Source of the DNA: Coriobacteriaceae bacterium
Lineage (GTDB): Bacteria; Actinomycetota; Coriobacteriia; Coriobacteriales; Atopobiaceae
Assembly (NCBI GenBank): GCA_004557505.1
Contig: SFGZ01000002.1
Span: 124,001 to 188,000, forward strand
Length of the DNA stretch: 64,000 nucleotides
Direction of reading: 5' to 3'
Shown here: positions 50,286 through 59,327 of the stretch, piece by piece
How positions within the stretch are numbered: the first letter of the stretch is position 1
How the letters are laid out: the number at the start of each line of letters is the position of its first letter
Made by a program: the position numbers and the translations under genes
The notes under the pieces: model-generated
Seen by the model: only the letters and a program-made list of their open reading frames with translations
What the model was told of the DNA's origin: nothing
The model's database searches: none

Positions 50286-51346
50286 CGCCCTCCCAGGTCC
50301 TGGCCGAGTGGGGGCCCGCCGCCGGCCTTTCCAGCACGCCGGCACCCTTGCCCGAGAGCACAGGTGCCCTCGACCTTGCGTCGAGACTCAGGGTCAGGCC
50401 TTTCCTCATGGCCCCCATGGCCGGCGTCTCGGACGCGGCGTACCGCAGCATAGCACGCGCCGGCGGGGCGGGCCTCGCCTATACCGAGATGGTCTCCTGC
50501 GCGGGCCTTCACTACGGTGGCGAGAAGACCTGGAAGCTCGTGGAGCCCGCGGAGACCGAGCCCGACGTCGCGGTGCAGCTGTTCGGCTCGAAGCCAGAGC
50601 TCTTCCGCGAGGCGGCCGCGAGCGTCTTGGGGCGCCTGGGAGACCGCCTTGCCCTGATCGACATCAACATGGCCTGCCCCGTGCCCAAGGTGACCAAGAA
50701 GGGGGAGGGCTCGGCGCTTCTCGACAGCCCAGAGCTTGCCGCCAGACTCGTGGGGGCCTGCATCGAGGGGGTTGCCTCGCGGGTGCCGGTGACGGTGAAG
50801 ATCCGACGCGGCAGGCGCATGGGCGAGGAGGTGGCTCCGGAGTTCGCCCGGGCCATGGAGGCGGCTGGCGCCTCGGCCGTCGCCGTACACGGACGCTTCG
50901 CCAACCAGCTCTACCATGGCGAGGCGGATTGGGGCTGCGTGAGCCGGGTGGCGGCCGCCGTGGGCGTGCCGGTCATCGGGTCGGGGGACGTCTCATGCGC
51001 CCGGGCCGCAGCGCGGATGCTCTCTCAGACCGGCGTCTCTGCCGTCATGGTCGCCCGTGGAAGCTATGGGAATCCGTGGGTCTTCCGGGACGCCGCGGCC
51101 ACAGCCGCAGGCAAGCGTCCCGCTGAGCATCCCGCGCGCGAGAGGGTCGCGGCATTCCGCTGCCACGTGCGGCTTCTTGACGCCACCGCCGCGCACCTGA
51201 AGCGGGCCCGCAGCCTCGCGGGATGGTACCTGCGCGGCATGCCTGAGGCCGCCCGGCTGCGCGGCATGGCCGTTTCGTGCCTCACCCTCGAGGACTACCT
51301 TGCCGTGGCGGACGTCGCCGACCGGATGCTCGACGATGCCGAATAG
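50282..51346 (+). CDS. tRNA-dihydrouridine synthase
   Basis: 354 residues, an FMN-dependent TIM barrel of the Dus family. FLMAPMAGVSDAAYRSIAR starts the barrel. The catalytic Cys is in INMACPVPKVTKKGEGSAL, the conserved Lys/Arg site is VTVKIRRG, and VMVARGSYGNPWVF is the phosphate site. Bacterial DusB is the closest type. The ATG overlaps the lepA stop (ATGA), and the end overlaps hemW by 11 bases. Confidence 0.93.
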   Translation: MTPSQVLAEWGPAAGLSSTPAPLPESTGALDLASRLRVRPFLMAPMAGVSDAAYRSIARAGGAGLAYTEMVSCAGLHYGGEKTWKLVEPAETEPDVAVQLFGSKPELFREAAASVLGRLGDRLALIDINMACPVPKVTKKGEGSALLDSPELAARLVGACIEGVASRVPVTVKIRRGRRMGEEVAPEFARAMEAAGASAVAVHGRFANQLYHGEADWGCVSRVAAAVGVPVIGSGDVSCARAAARMLSQTGVSAVMVARGSYGNPWVFRDAAATAAGKRPAEHPARERVAAFRCHVRLLDATAAHLKRARSLAGWYLRGMPEAARLRGMAVSCLTLEDYLAVADVADRMLDDAE

Positions 51347-52631
51347 CCCCTCGGGCGGCCTGGGCGCCGCCTGGTGCCGCCGCCTTCTCGCCCCCGGGGC
51401 CGATGCGCTGTACCTGCACGTTCCCTTCTGCGCACGGAAGTGCGCATACTGCGACTTTGCCTCATGGCCCTCGCCGCGCGAAGACGCCCTGCCCATGCCC
51501 TACGCAAAGGCGCTTGGGGGCCAGGTGCGGGAGGCCATGCGGCTGGGGCTCCTCGAGGGGTGCGGGACCGCCTATGTGGGCGGGGGCACGCCGACGCTTC
51601 TGGGCGAAGGCCTCGGGGAGCTTGTGCGTTGCGTCGCCGCGGGCGCGCCGAGGCTCCGCGAGCTCACGTGCGAGGCCAACCCCGAGTCGCTCTCCGACGC
51701 GGTCCTCGCCGACGTGTCCGATGCCGGATGCACCAGGCTCTCCATAGGCGTGCAGAGCCTTAGCGACCCCGAGCTTGCCGAGCTGGGGAGGATCCATGAT
51801 GCGGCCCGGGCGCGCGAGCGCGTCGAGGCCGCCGCCGCGAGCGGGCTGGACGTCTCATGCGACCTCATGTGCGCCATCCCCCGCCAGACGCCCGCCTCAT
51901 GGAGGGCGACGCTCGAGGGGGTGGCCTCGCTTGGTGGCGTGGGGCACGTGAGCGTCTACCCCCTCCAGATAGAGGAGGGGACCCCCATGGCCCGGAGGAT
52001 GGCCGGCGCTCAGCCCCCATGGAACTCTTCGGACGCGCAGGCCTCGAGGATGAAGCAGGCTCAGGTTGAGCTTGAGGGGCATGGCTTTCGCAGGTACGAG
52101 GTGGCGAGCTACGCCCGGTCTTCCGAGCGGGAGTGCCGGCACAACAAGGCCTACTGGACCGGCAGGCCGTACCTCGGTCTTGGCACCGGGGCGGCGTCGA
52201 TGCTCACGGTCGAGGGATACCTTAGGTTGCTTGAGGCTTGCCCTCAGCTTGGACCTCTACCTGAGGGAATGGCTCGCGCACGGATCAAGGTCCTCTCCGG
52301 GAGGGAGGAGATAGCGGCCGACCCCCGCTTGTCGTCCCTCGAGTTTGAGGAGGAGTTCCTCACCGAGCGCCAGGCGGCGGCGGAGGACCTCATGCTGGGG
52401 GCGCGCCTTGCATGCGGGCTCGACGCGGGGCTCGTCTGCTATGCCCGCGACCTTTTCGGCCCCTCGCTTGACGAGACGCTCGGGCGCATGATCCGGGAGG
52501 GATATCTCGACGACGCCCTTGCGCCAACCGAACGGGGCTGGCTTCTCGGCAACGAGCTCTACGCCGGGCTCTGGGGCCTGGCGGGGGACACGCAGACGAT
52601 CGTGAGGCGAAGCGAGGCCAAGGGGCCCTGA
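51336..52631 (+). CDS. hemW: HemW-like radical SAM protein (heme chaperone family)
   Basis: 431 residues. The radical SAM motif is CARKCAYCDF after LYLHVPF, with YVGGGTPTLL and LTCEANPESL, all typical of HemW. An additional Cys-containing HemN_C domain follows. HemW binds heme and delivers it to respiratory enzymes; it was formerly annotated as an oxygen-independent coproporphyrinogen oxidase. It overlaps the dus gene by 11 bases, and the lepA-dus-hemW group reads as one operon. Confidence 0.9.
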   Translation: MPNSPSGGLGAAWCRRLLAPGADALYLHVPFCARKCAYCDFASWPSPREDALPMPYAKALGGQVREAMRLGLLEGCGTAYVGGGTPTLLGEGLGELVRCVAAGAPRLRELTCEANPESLSDAVLADVSDAGCTRLSIGVQSLSDPELAELGRIHDAARARERVEAAAASGLDVSCDLMCAIPRQTPASWRATLEGVASLGGVGHVSVYPLQIEEGTPMARRMAGAQPPWNSSDAQASRMKQAQVELEGHGFRRYEVASYARSSERECRHNKAYWTGRPYLGLGTGAASMLTVEGYLRLLEACPQLGPLPEGMARARIKVLSGREEIAADPRLSSLEFEEEFLTERQAAAEDLMLGARLACGLDAGLVCYARDLFGPSLDETLGRMIREGYLDDALAPTERGWLLGNELYAGLWGLAGDTQTIVRRSEAKGP

Positions 52632-52805
52632 CGCCGGGGCCCCGGCCTTGCGCGCGCCGGCGTTCTCGTCTCCGGCCGTGGCGTTTTTTGCGTGGGCTTG
52701 GCACGCGACGCACGCATGCCTTGATTTGTCGCGGCTCACGCGGCATGCTATGCCAAACCGAGTGCCCGCGCGCCCATCGGGGAAGCCGGGCTGGAAAGGG
52801 AGAAC

Positions 52806-53294
52806 ATGGCTGGTGAGCGAACCGACGTCATCTCGTGGGACGAGTTCTTCATGCGCGTCGCCATTGCGGCGAGCCTGAGGAGCAAGGACCCCAACACGCA
52901 GGTGGGAGCCTGCATCGCAGACGCAAACCACAGGATCCTCTCCGTTGGCTACAACGGAACTCCCTCGGCCCTCACCGACGCGGACTTCCCCTGGGGCACC
53001 TCGAGCGACCCGCTCCACGACAAGCACAGCTACGTCATCCACGCCGAGGCGAACGCCATCCTCAACTACCGCGGCTCGCTCAAGGACATGGCCGACGCCA
53101 CCGTCTACGTGACGCTCTTCCCGTGCCACGAGTGCGCGAAGACCCTCGTGCAGGCGGGCATCGGCGAGGTCGTCTACCTGGACGACAAGTACGACGGCTC
53201 CGAGGACAACCTCATCTCCAAGCACGTCTTCGACGAGTGCGGCGTGGCGTATCGCCCCATCGGCATCGACCTCTCGGCAGCGGCGCGCAGGTGA
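52806..53294 (+). CDS. Deoxycytidylate (dCMP) deaminase, ComEB family
   Basis: 162 residues. Zinc site HAEANAIL (the His and catalytic Glu) and PCHEC give the cytidine deaminase fold; VGACIADANHRILSVGYNGTPSALTD is typical of dCMP deaminases. It converts dCMP to dUMP for dTMP synthesis. GGAAAGGGAGAAC precedes the ATG. In many Gram-positives this gene (comEB) sits between comEA and comEC; here it is about 7 kb away and stands alone. Confidence 0.92.
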   Translation: MAGERTDVISWDEFFMRVAIAASLRSKDPNTQVGACIADANHRILSVGYNGTPSALTDADFPWGTSSDPLHDKHSYVIHAEANAILNYRGSLKDMADATVYVTLFPCHECAKTLVQAGIGEVVYLDDKYDGSEDNLISKHVFDECGVAYRPIGIDLSAAARR

Positions 53295-53428
53295 GACAAG
53301 GGGAGCCCCCCTCTCATGGTAAATGAGTCGGGTCGCCGCGCGCCCCGCATAGAAGTGCCACCTTCCGGCTACAATCGTGCGGAGTCGGACCCATGGGGCC
53401 CGCCCCGATCATCGGCAGGAGACTTCGC

Positions 53429-54544
53429 ATGGCTTCGATGAACGACAAGGACTACTACGCCATCCTCGGTGTCGAGAGGGACGCCTCCACCGAGGACATC
53501 CGCAAGGCCTTCCAGCAGAAGGCCCGCAAGCTCCACCCCGACGTCAACAAGGCGCCGGACGCGGAAGAGAGGTTCAAGGAGGTCTCGGAGGCCTACGCCG
53601 TCCTCTCCGACTCCGAGAAGCGCTCCCGCTATGACGCCATGCGCTCGGGCTCCCCGTTCGTGGGCTCGACCGGCTCGTCCGGCTCTCCCTACGCCGGCGG
53701 CTATGGTGGGGGAGACCCCTTTGGCTGGGGGTTCCCGTTTGGCCCCTATGGACAGCCGCGCCGCGGGCCCGCCCGCGGCCGCTCGCGCTCGTACAATCCG
53801 CGCGCGGGCGCCGACGTCGTCTTCGACCTCACGATCGACGCGGCGATGGCGGAGAAGGGCACCAACCGCGGCGTCACATACCAGCGCTATGCGGCATGCG
53901 AGGTGTGCCACGGCAAGGGCACCGTCCAGGCGGAGCGCTCCGAGACCTGCCCGACCTGCCACGGAACCGGCCGGATCTCGGTCGACCTCACCGGGCTCTT
54001 CGGCTTTGGCGTCATGGACATGGGGTGCCCGGAGTGCGAGGGCACGGGCCGCGTGGTCGCGGACCCCTGCGACGCCTGCGGCGGCACGGGGCGCGTGCTC
54101 ACGGCGAGCGAGGTCGTGGTGAGCGTCCCCGCCGGATCCCACGACGGCGACCTCATCCGCGTGAAGGGCATGGGCAACGCGGGCACCAACGGGTCTGCCT
54201 CCGGCGACTTCGTCTGCAGGGTCGTGGTTCCCGAGGAGCGCCTGAACCCATACCAGGCGCGGGGCTTCCAGACCCTTGGCTTCGGCCTGCCGTTCCTCGT
54301 CTTTGGCGTGCTCTCCAACACGCTTCTGGGCCTTCTCGCCTTCATCATCGCCATCGCCGTCGTGGGCATCGCGTTCGTGGTGCGCGGGGGCGGCCTCAAG
54401 GCCAACTCGCGCTGGTGGAGAAACGCCCTCGCCTCGCTGGGCAACGGGGCCGCAAACGGACTCTTCATCGCCCTGCTCATGGCCTCTATGTTCTCATGTG
54501 CCGCCTGGGGTCCCGGCGCGAGGTACCGCGGCTTCCTCTGGTAG
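53429..54544 (+). CDS. DnaJ-family co-chaperone with C-terminal membrane segments
   Basis: 371 residues. The J domain (DYYAILGVERDASTEDIRKAF, HPD in LHPDVNK) and a Gly-rich region are followed by four CxxCxGxG zinc repeats (CEVCHGKG, CPTCHGTG, CPECEGTG, CDACGGTG). The normal second C-terminal beta domain is replaced from about residue 285 by hydrophobic segments (LPFLVFGVLSNTLLGLLAFIIAIAVVGIAFVV and LFIALLMASMFSCAAW). It is probably membrane-anchored and recruits DnaK there. The ATG at 53429 has AGGAGACTTCGC upstream. A second, ordinary DnaJ gene follows after 139 bases. Confidence 0.85.
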   Translation: MASMNDKDYYAILGVERDASTEDIRKAFQQKARKLHPDVNKAPDAEERFKEVSEAYAVLSDSEKRSRYDAMRSGSPFVGSTGSSGSPYAGGYGGGDPFGWGFPFGPYGQPRRGPARGRSRSYNPRAGADVVFDLTIDAAMAEKGTNRGVTYQRYAACEVCHGKGTVQAERSETCPTCHGTGRISVDLTGLFGFGVMDMGCPECEGTGRVVADPCDACGGTGRVLTASEVVVSVPAGSHDGDLIRVKGMGNAGTNGSASGDFVCRVVVPEERLNPYQARGFQTLGFGLPFLVFGVLSNTLLGLLAFIIAIAVVGIAFVVRGGGLKANSRWWRNALASLGNGAANGLFIALLMASMFSCAAWGPGARYRGFLW

Positions 54545-54683
54545 GTTCCGGCGTCGCGCGGCGCGGGGCCTTCTCGCGTTTGCCGGGCACGCCTTTGGGT
54601 AGAGAAGATCCTTGTGCGCGCCGTTGCGGCGGCGCCACGTCTTGCAGGTTGGGCCCCGGGGTCGGGGCGGTTTCGGGAGTTTG

Positions 54684-55952
54684 GTGAGATTGGAATCGAA
54701 GAGGGACTACTACGAGGTCCTTGGCGTGCCGCGTGACGCGGACGCAAGGACGATCAAGCGGGCGTTTCTCAAGAAGGCACGGGTGCTCCACCCCGACGTC
54801 TCCGACGACCCCGACGCAGAGGAGAAGTTCAAGGAGGTCAACCAGGCCTACTCGGTCCTCTCCGACGAGCGCAAGCGCGCGAACTACGACCGCTATGGCG
54901 ACGAGAACGGACCTTCCGGCTTTGGCTCCGACTACGTTGACATGTCCGACATCTTCAACGGTTCGGGCTTTGGCATCAACGACATCTTCGACTCGTTCTT
55001 CGGCGGCGGCGCCCCTGGCGGCGCGGGCGCCCGCGCCGCGCGCACGCGCGGGCGCGACATGGGCATACGCCTCACGGTGACCCTGGCCGAGGCCGCCGCC
55101 GGCGTCACCAAGACGCTTGCCTACGACCGCCTTGCCCCCTGCGACGACTGCGGCGGCACCGGCGTCGGCGAGGGCGGCCACGAACGCACCTGCGACCGCT
55201 GCCACGGCACCGGGCGCGTCATCGAGGTGCAGCGCACCATCTTCGGCCAGATGCAGACCCAGGCCACCTGCCCCGTGTGCCACGGCTCGGGCAAGGTCGT
55301 CGACAGGCCCTGCGAGACCTGCGGGGGCCAGGGCCGCACTCCCTCGCGCGAGACCGTGGAGGTCAAGGTGCCCGCCGGCGTCCACTCGGGCCAGAGCATC
55401 CGCGTCGCCGGCAAGGGCGAGGCGGGCGTGCGCGGCGACGCCTCCGGCGACCTTGTCGTGAGCGTCGAGGTCGCCCGGGACGAGCGCTTCGAGCGCCAGG
55501 GCGACGACCTCTACACCACCGTGCGCGTGGACGCCCTCGAGGCCATCGTGGGCACCACGGTGATGGTCGACGGCATCATGCAGGGCGAGCGCGTCAAGGT
55601 CGAGGTTCCCGCCGGCTGCCAACACGGCCAGCAGATCAGGGTCGAGCGCCGCGGCATGCCGCGCCAGGGCATGATCGCGCGCGGGAGCCTCGTCGCCGTG
55701 GTCCAGGTGGTCATCCCCACAGACCTCGACAAGCGCCAGCTGCTCGACATCGCCGGCATCGTCGCCGCGCGCACGCTCGCCGACGGCGACGAGGCCCCGG
55801 GAGGCGAGGCGCGCGCGAAAGAGGAGGGAGACTCGCCCGCCAAGGACGAGGAGGCCGCCCACCTCGCCGGAGAGCGCTGGGCCGCCCCCAAGAACCCCTT
55901 CAAGAACGCCAAGCGCAAGGCGCGCCCGCGCGGCAAGGGCGGTCGCGCGTGA
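54684..55952 (+). CDS. dnaJ: DnaJ co-chaperone
   Basis: 422 residues. J domain with HPD (VLHPDVSD), Gly/Phe region (FNGSGFGINDIFDSFFGGG), four zinc repeats (CDDCGGTG, CDRCHGTG, CPVCHGSG, CETCGGQG) and both C-terminal domains are intact. A charged tail of about 70 residues ends the protein. The start is GTG 54684 with GGGAG upstream; TTG 54681 is also possible. It overlaps the mtaB gene by four bases. No dnaK, grpE or hrcA lies in the window, and no CIRCE operator was seen upstream. Confidence 0.9.
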   Translation: MRLESKRDYYEVLGVPRDADARTIKRAFLKKARVLHPDVSDDPDAEEKFKEVNQAYSVLSDERKRANYDRYGDENGPSGFGSDYVDMSDIFNGSGFGINDIFDSFFGGGAPGGAGARAARTRGRDMGIRLTVTLAEAAAGVTKTLAYDRLAPCDDCGGTGVGEGGHERTCDRCHGTGRVIEVQRTIFGQMQTQATCPVCHGSGKVVDRPCETCGGQGRTPSRETVEVKVPAGVHSGQSIRVAGKGEAGVRGDASGDLVVSVEVARDERFERQGDDLYTTVRVDALEAIVGTTVMVDGIMQGERVKVEVPAGCQHGQQIRVERRGMPRQGMIARGSLVAVVQVVIPTDLDKRQLLDIAGIVAARTLADGDEAPGGEARAKEEGDSPAKDEEAAHLAGERWAAPKNPFKNAKRKARPRGKGGRA

Positions 55953-57271
55953 GCCGCCAGCCGTCCGGCGTCGCCTACGTGAGCCTCGGCTGCCGCGTCA
56001 ACCGCGTCGAGACGGACCTCATCGCCGACGAGCTCTCGCGCGCAGGCCTCGCGGTGTCCCCCGAGGAGGAGGCCCGGGCGGTGGTCATCAACACCTGCGC
56101 CGTCACGGCCGAGGCCGAGGCCAAGGCCAGGAAGGCCGTGCGCCATGCGGCCTCGCTGCCGCAGGCGCCGCTCGTCGTGGCCTGCGGCTGCGTGGCCAGC
56201 CTCTTCGCCGACGAGCTCTCCGCCCTCGCCCCCAACGTGGTGGTCGAGCGGGACAAGTCCCGCGTGCCCGCCGCGGTCCTTGAGGGCCTGGGCGCGGGCG
56301 CGCTTGCGGTGGGGGATGACGGCGGCCTCCTCGCCGGCGCCTCCGGCGCGCCCCCGTCTGCCCCCACGCCCACGGGGCGCACGCGCCCGGGCATCAAGAT
56401 CCAGGACGGCTGCGACAACCGTTGCAGCTACTGCATCGTGTGGAAGGCGAGGGGGGCGTCGCGCTCGGTGGGCGCGGCGCGCGTGCGCGAGCTCGTGCTC
56501 CGCTCGCTCGAGCGCGGCGCCAGCGAGGTTGTCCTCACGGGCATCAACCTGGGCGTCTATCGCTCGGCCCTGCCGGATGGCAGCGAGGTGGGGCTCGCGG
56601 GCCTTCTCGCGTGGCTCCTCGACGCCACGCCGGTCGGCCGCATACGGCTCTCGTCGATCGAGCCGCCGGACGTCACGGGCGAGCTCCTCTCGGCCATGGC
56701 CGCGTCCGGGGGCCGCATCGCGCCCTTCCTGCACGTCTGCCTGCAGTCCGGCTGCGACGCCACGCTCGGCCGCATGGCGCGCGCGTATGGCACGTCCCTC
56801 TTCCGCGACGCCGTCGAGCGCGCCCGCAAGGCCCTGCCCCGGGTCTCGCTGGGCACGGACCTCATCGTGGGCTTCCCGGGCGAGACGGACGACGAGTTCG
56901 AGCAGTCCCTCTCGTTCTGCCGCGAGATGGGCTTCTCGCGCATGCACGTCTTTAGGTACTCCCGGCGCCCGCACACGCCGGCGGCCACCGCGGACGGCCA
57001 GGTGGACCCCCATGTGATGGCCGCGCGCAGCGCCCGCGCTCGCGCGCTCGCGCGCGAGCTTCGCGCCAGGGAGGCGGCGCGCCTCGTGGGCACGGACGAC
57101 CTCGTCTGCGTGCAGTCGCCCCTCCGCGGCGTCTCCGGCGGCCTCTTCGACGTCGCCCTGGACGCCGAGGCCCCCGTCGACGCCATCGTCCCCGTGCGCG
57201 TGACGGGCGTCGCGCCGGACGGGGCTACGCTGCTGGGGCATGTGTGCCCTCAGGGCGGGCGCGTCCCGTGA
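55949..57271 (+). CDS. mtaB: tRNA t6A37 methylthiotransferase (MtaB type)
   Basis: 440 residues of the MiaB/MtaB family. The UPF0004 domain has LGCRVNRVETD, INTCAVTAEAE and ACGCVASL, giving the three auxiliary-cluster cysteines. The radical SAM motif is CDNRCSYCIV. The C-terminal part ends in a TRAM-like domain. MtaB adds methylthio to t6A at tRNA position 37. A GTG start overlaps the dnaJ stop, a frequent dnaJ-mtaB neighbourhood. The insert around residues 110-140 (Pro/Ala/Gly-rich) is longer than usual. Confidence 0.88.
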   Translation: MSRQPSGVAYVSLGCRVNRVETDLIADELSRAGLAVSPEEEARAVVINTCAVTAEAEAKARKAVRHAASLPQAPLVVACGCVASLFADELSALAPNVVVERDKSRVPAAVLEGLGAGALAVGDDGGLLAGASGAPPSAPTPTGRTRPGIKIQDGCDNRCSYCIVWKARGASRSVGAARVRELVLRSLERGASEVVLTGINLGVYRSALPDGSEVGLAGLLAWLLDATPVGRIRLSSIEPPDVTGELLSAMAASGGRIAPFLHVCLQSGCDATLGRMARAYGTSLFRDAVERARKALPRVSLGTDLIVGFPGETDDEFEQSLSFCREMGFSRMHVFRYSRRPHTPAATADGQVDPHVMAARSARARALARELRAREAARLVGTDDLVCVQSPLRGVSGGLFDVALDAEAPVDAIVPVRVTGVAPDGATLLGHVCPQGGRVP

Positions 57272-57375
57272 CGTGCCCCGCGCCACCCGTTTGGCTATGA
57301 TTGGTTTCTGCGGCAGCGCCTCAGGGGGCGCGCCGCGCCAGACCGCACGCACGCCCGCGTCTAGCCCGGAGGAGC

Positions 57376-58374
57376 ATGGAACCCACCCGCGTCCGTCTCA
57401 CGATTCCCGACACTGTTGACCTCACGGCCCTGATGGGGCCGGCCGACAGCCACCTGCGCCGCATCGAGGGCGCGTTTGACGAGGCGATGGTCGTGGTGCG
57501 CGGCAACCAGGTCCTCATCGTGGGGCCCGCGGAGCAGGTGGAGCAGGTCACATCGGTCTTCTCGCAGCTCATCAAGGCCGTGGAGGGCGGGGAGACCCCC
57601 ACCACGGACGAGGTGGACGTCCTTTTGGGCCAGGTGGCGCACGGCATGCGCCGCGACCGCGCGCACGCGCCCGACGCCATCCTCAGCCACCACGGGCACC
57701 CCGTGAGGCCCAAGACCGCCGGCCAGCGCCGCTATGTCGAGGCAATACGCTCGAATGCCGTCACCTTTGGCGTGGGCCCGGCCGGCACGGGCAAGACGTA
57801 TCTGGCCATGGCCATGGCGGTGGCGGCGCTCAGGCGCCACGAGGTGAGCCGCATCGTGCTCACGCGCCCGGTCGTCGAGGCGGGGGAGTCCCTGGGCTTT
57901 CTCCCCGGCACGCTCGAGGAGAAGCTCGACCCCTACGTGAGGCCGCTCTACGACGCCCTGCTCGACATGGCGGACGCCGAGAGGGTCGCCGCCTACATGG
58001 ACCAGGGCACCATCGAGATAGCCCCTCTCGCCTTCATGCGCGGCCGCACGTTCAGCGACGCCTTCGTGATCCTGGACGAGGCGCAGAACACCACGCCCCG
58101 GCAGATGAAGATGTTCCTCACCCGCATGGGATTTTCCGCCAAGTTCGTCGTCACGGGCGACGCCACGCAGCGCGACCTGGCGGGGCCGGGCGGCCTCGAC
58201 CAGGCCCGCGAGGTGCTCGCGGGAATCGACGGCATCGAGTTCGTGGACCTCGGCCGCAATGACATCGTGAGGAACGCCCTGGTCGCTCGCATCGTGGACG
58301 CCTACGACCGCGCGGAGGCAACGCGCGACGCCAGGGCGCGTGGGAAGGGGGCCGGCCATGGCCAACGAGTATGA
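57376..58374 (+). CDS. PhoH-family ATPase
   Basis: 332 residues. After a KH-like N-terminal region comes the ATPase: FGVGPAGTGKTYLAMAMAV (Walker A), RPVVEAGESLGFLPG, and FVILDEAQNTTPRQMKMFLTRMG (Walker B), then VTGDATQRDL. The upstream GGAGGAGC supports ATG 57376. PhoH proteins (YbeZ in E. coli) act with YbeY in ribosomal RNA maturation, and ybeY follows here with a 17-base overlap. Confidence 0.93.
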   Translation: MEPTRVRLTIPDTVDLTALMGPADSHLRRIEGAFDEAMVVVRGNQVLIVGPAEQVEQVTSVFSQLIKAVEGGETPTTDEVDVLLGQVAHGMRRDRAHAPDAILSHHGHPVRPKTAGQRRYVEAIRSNAVTFGVGPAGTGKTYLAMAMAVAALRRHEVSRIVLTRPVVEAGESLGFLPGTLEEKLDPYVRPLYDALLDMADAERVAAYMDQGTIEIAPLAFMRGRTFSDAFVILDEAQNTTPRQMKMFLTRMGFSAKFVVTGDATQRDLAGPGGLDQAREVLAGIDGIEFVDLGRNDIVRNALVARIVDAYDRAEATRDARARGKGAGHGQRV

Positions 58375-58867
58375 CGTCACGGCGGAGGAAGGCGTGGGCG
58401 CCCCCATCACGGAGGACGAGATCCGCATGGACCTCGACCGCGTGCTCGCGGAGGAGGGCGTGGGGCGCGACTGCCTGGTCTCCATCTCCATCGTCGGCGA
58501 CGAGCGCATCCGCCAGCTCAACGCCGAGTGGCGCGGCCGCGACGCGGCGACGGACGTCATCTCGCTCGAGTGCGAGCGCCCGGACGATGCCGACCTCGCC
58601 CCGGGCGAGCCGTGCGAGCTGGGCGACGTCGTCCTTGCGCCGGGCTACATCGCTCGCCAGGCAACGCGCCTCGGGACCACGGCGGCCGACGAGTTCCGCC
58701 TGCTCCTCGTGCATGGGATCCTCCACCTGCTCGGCTACGACCATCTCGAGGACGGGGAGGCCGAGGCCATGGAGGCGCGCGAGGACGCCCTTCTCGCCAT
58801 GCTCCCGCACGACGGCGCCGTGCGTCCCGTCACGCTCACCAGGCATCGCGAGGGGGTGGACGAGTGA
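58358..58867 (+). CDS. ybeY: Endoribonuclease YbeY
   Basis: 169 residues. The zinc-binding signature HGILHLLGYDH is intact; before it come LNAEWRGRDAATDVISLE and LGDVVLAPG. YbeY trims the 3' end of 16S rRNA and checks late ribosome assembly. GGAAGGGGG precedes the ATG. It overlaps phoH by 17 bases and the kinase gene by four. Confidence 0.93.
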   Translation: MANEYDVTAEEGVGAPITEDEIRMDLDRVLAEEGVGRDCLVSISIVGDERIRQLNAEWRGRDAATDVISLECERPDDADLAPGEPCELGDVVLAPGYIARQATRLGTTAADEFRLLLVHGILHLLGYDHLEDGEAEAMEAREDALLAMLPHDGAVRPVTLTRHREGVDE

Positions 58868-59235
58868 TACCCGGGTCGAACAACGACCACCCGTCGTTCC
58901 GCAAGAGCTTCCTCTTCGCCATCCAGGGCTTCAGGACGGCGGTGCGCACCGAGCGAAACATCAAGGTGATGATCGCCGGCGGCATCGGCGCCATAGCGAT
59001 GGGGATTGCGGTGGGCCTTGACCCCATGAGCTGGGCGATCGTGCTCGTGTGCTGCGGTGCCGTGATCTCGGCGGAACTGCTCAACACCGCCATCGAGACC
59101 GTGGTCGACCTGGTGTCGCCCGAGTTCCACCCGCTGGCGGGCCGCGCCAAGGACATAGCCGCGGCGGCGGTGTGGGTGCTCGCGGTGCTCGTGGCCGTGG
59201 TGGGCGTCATCGTGTTTGCGCACGCGATTTTCTGA
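58864..59235 (+). CDS. dgkA: Diacylglycerol/undecaprenol kinase family protein
   Basis: 123 residues. Three membrane segments and the DgkA signature ISAELLNTAIETVVDL are present, preceded by RTERNIKVMIAGG. In Gram-positives this family mostly phosphorylates undecaprenol for cell wall synthesis. The start is GTG 58864, overlapping the ybeY stop. The phoH-ybeY-dgkA-era order is conserved across many Gram-positives. Confidence 0.9.
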   Translation: MIPGSNNDHPSFRKSFLFAIQGFRTAVRTERNIKVMIAGGIGAIAMGIAVGLDPMSWAIVLVCCGAVISAELLNTAIETVVDLVSPEFHPLAGRAKDIAAAAVWVLAVLVAVVGVIVFAHAIF

Positions 59236-59327
59236 GACGGGGGAGACAGGGGGGCTTCCCTTCGTCTCGATCAAAAATACAATGGGACACGGGGGAATCC
59301 CTTGTCTTGTACGAGGAGGAGCGGCAC

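Noticed and set aside
53295..53428. CIRCE heat-shock operator before the DnaJ genes
   Set aside because: I searched by eye for TTAGCACTC-N9-GAGTGCTAA and found nothing similar.
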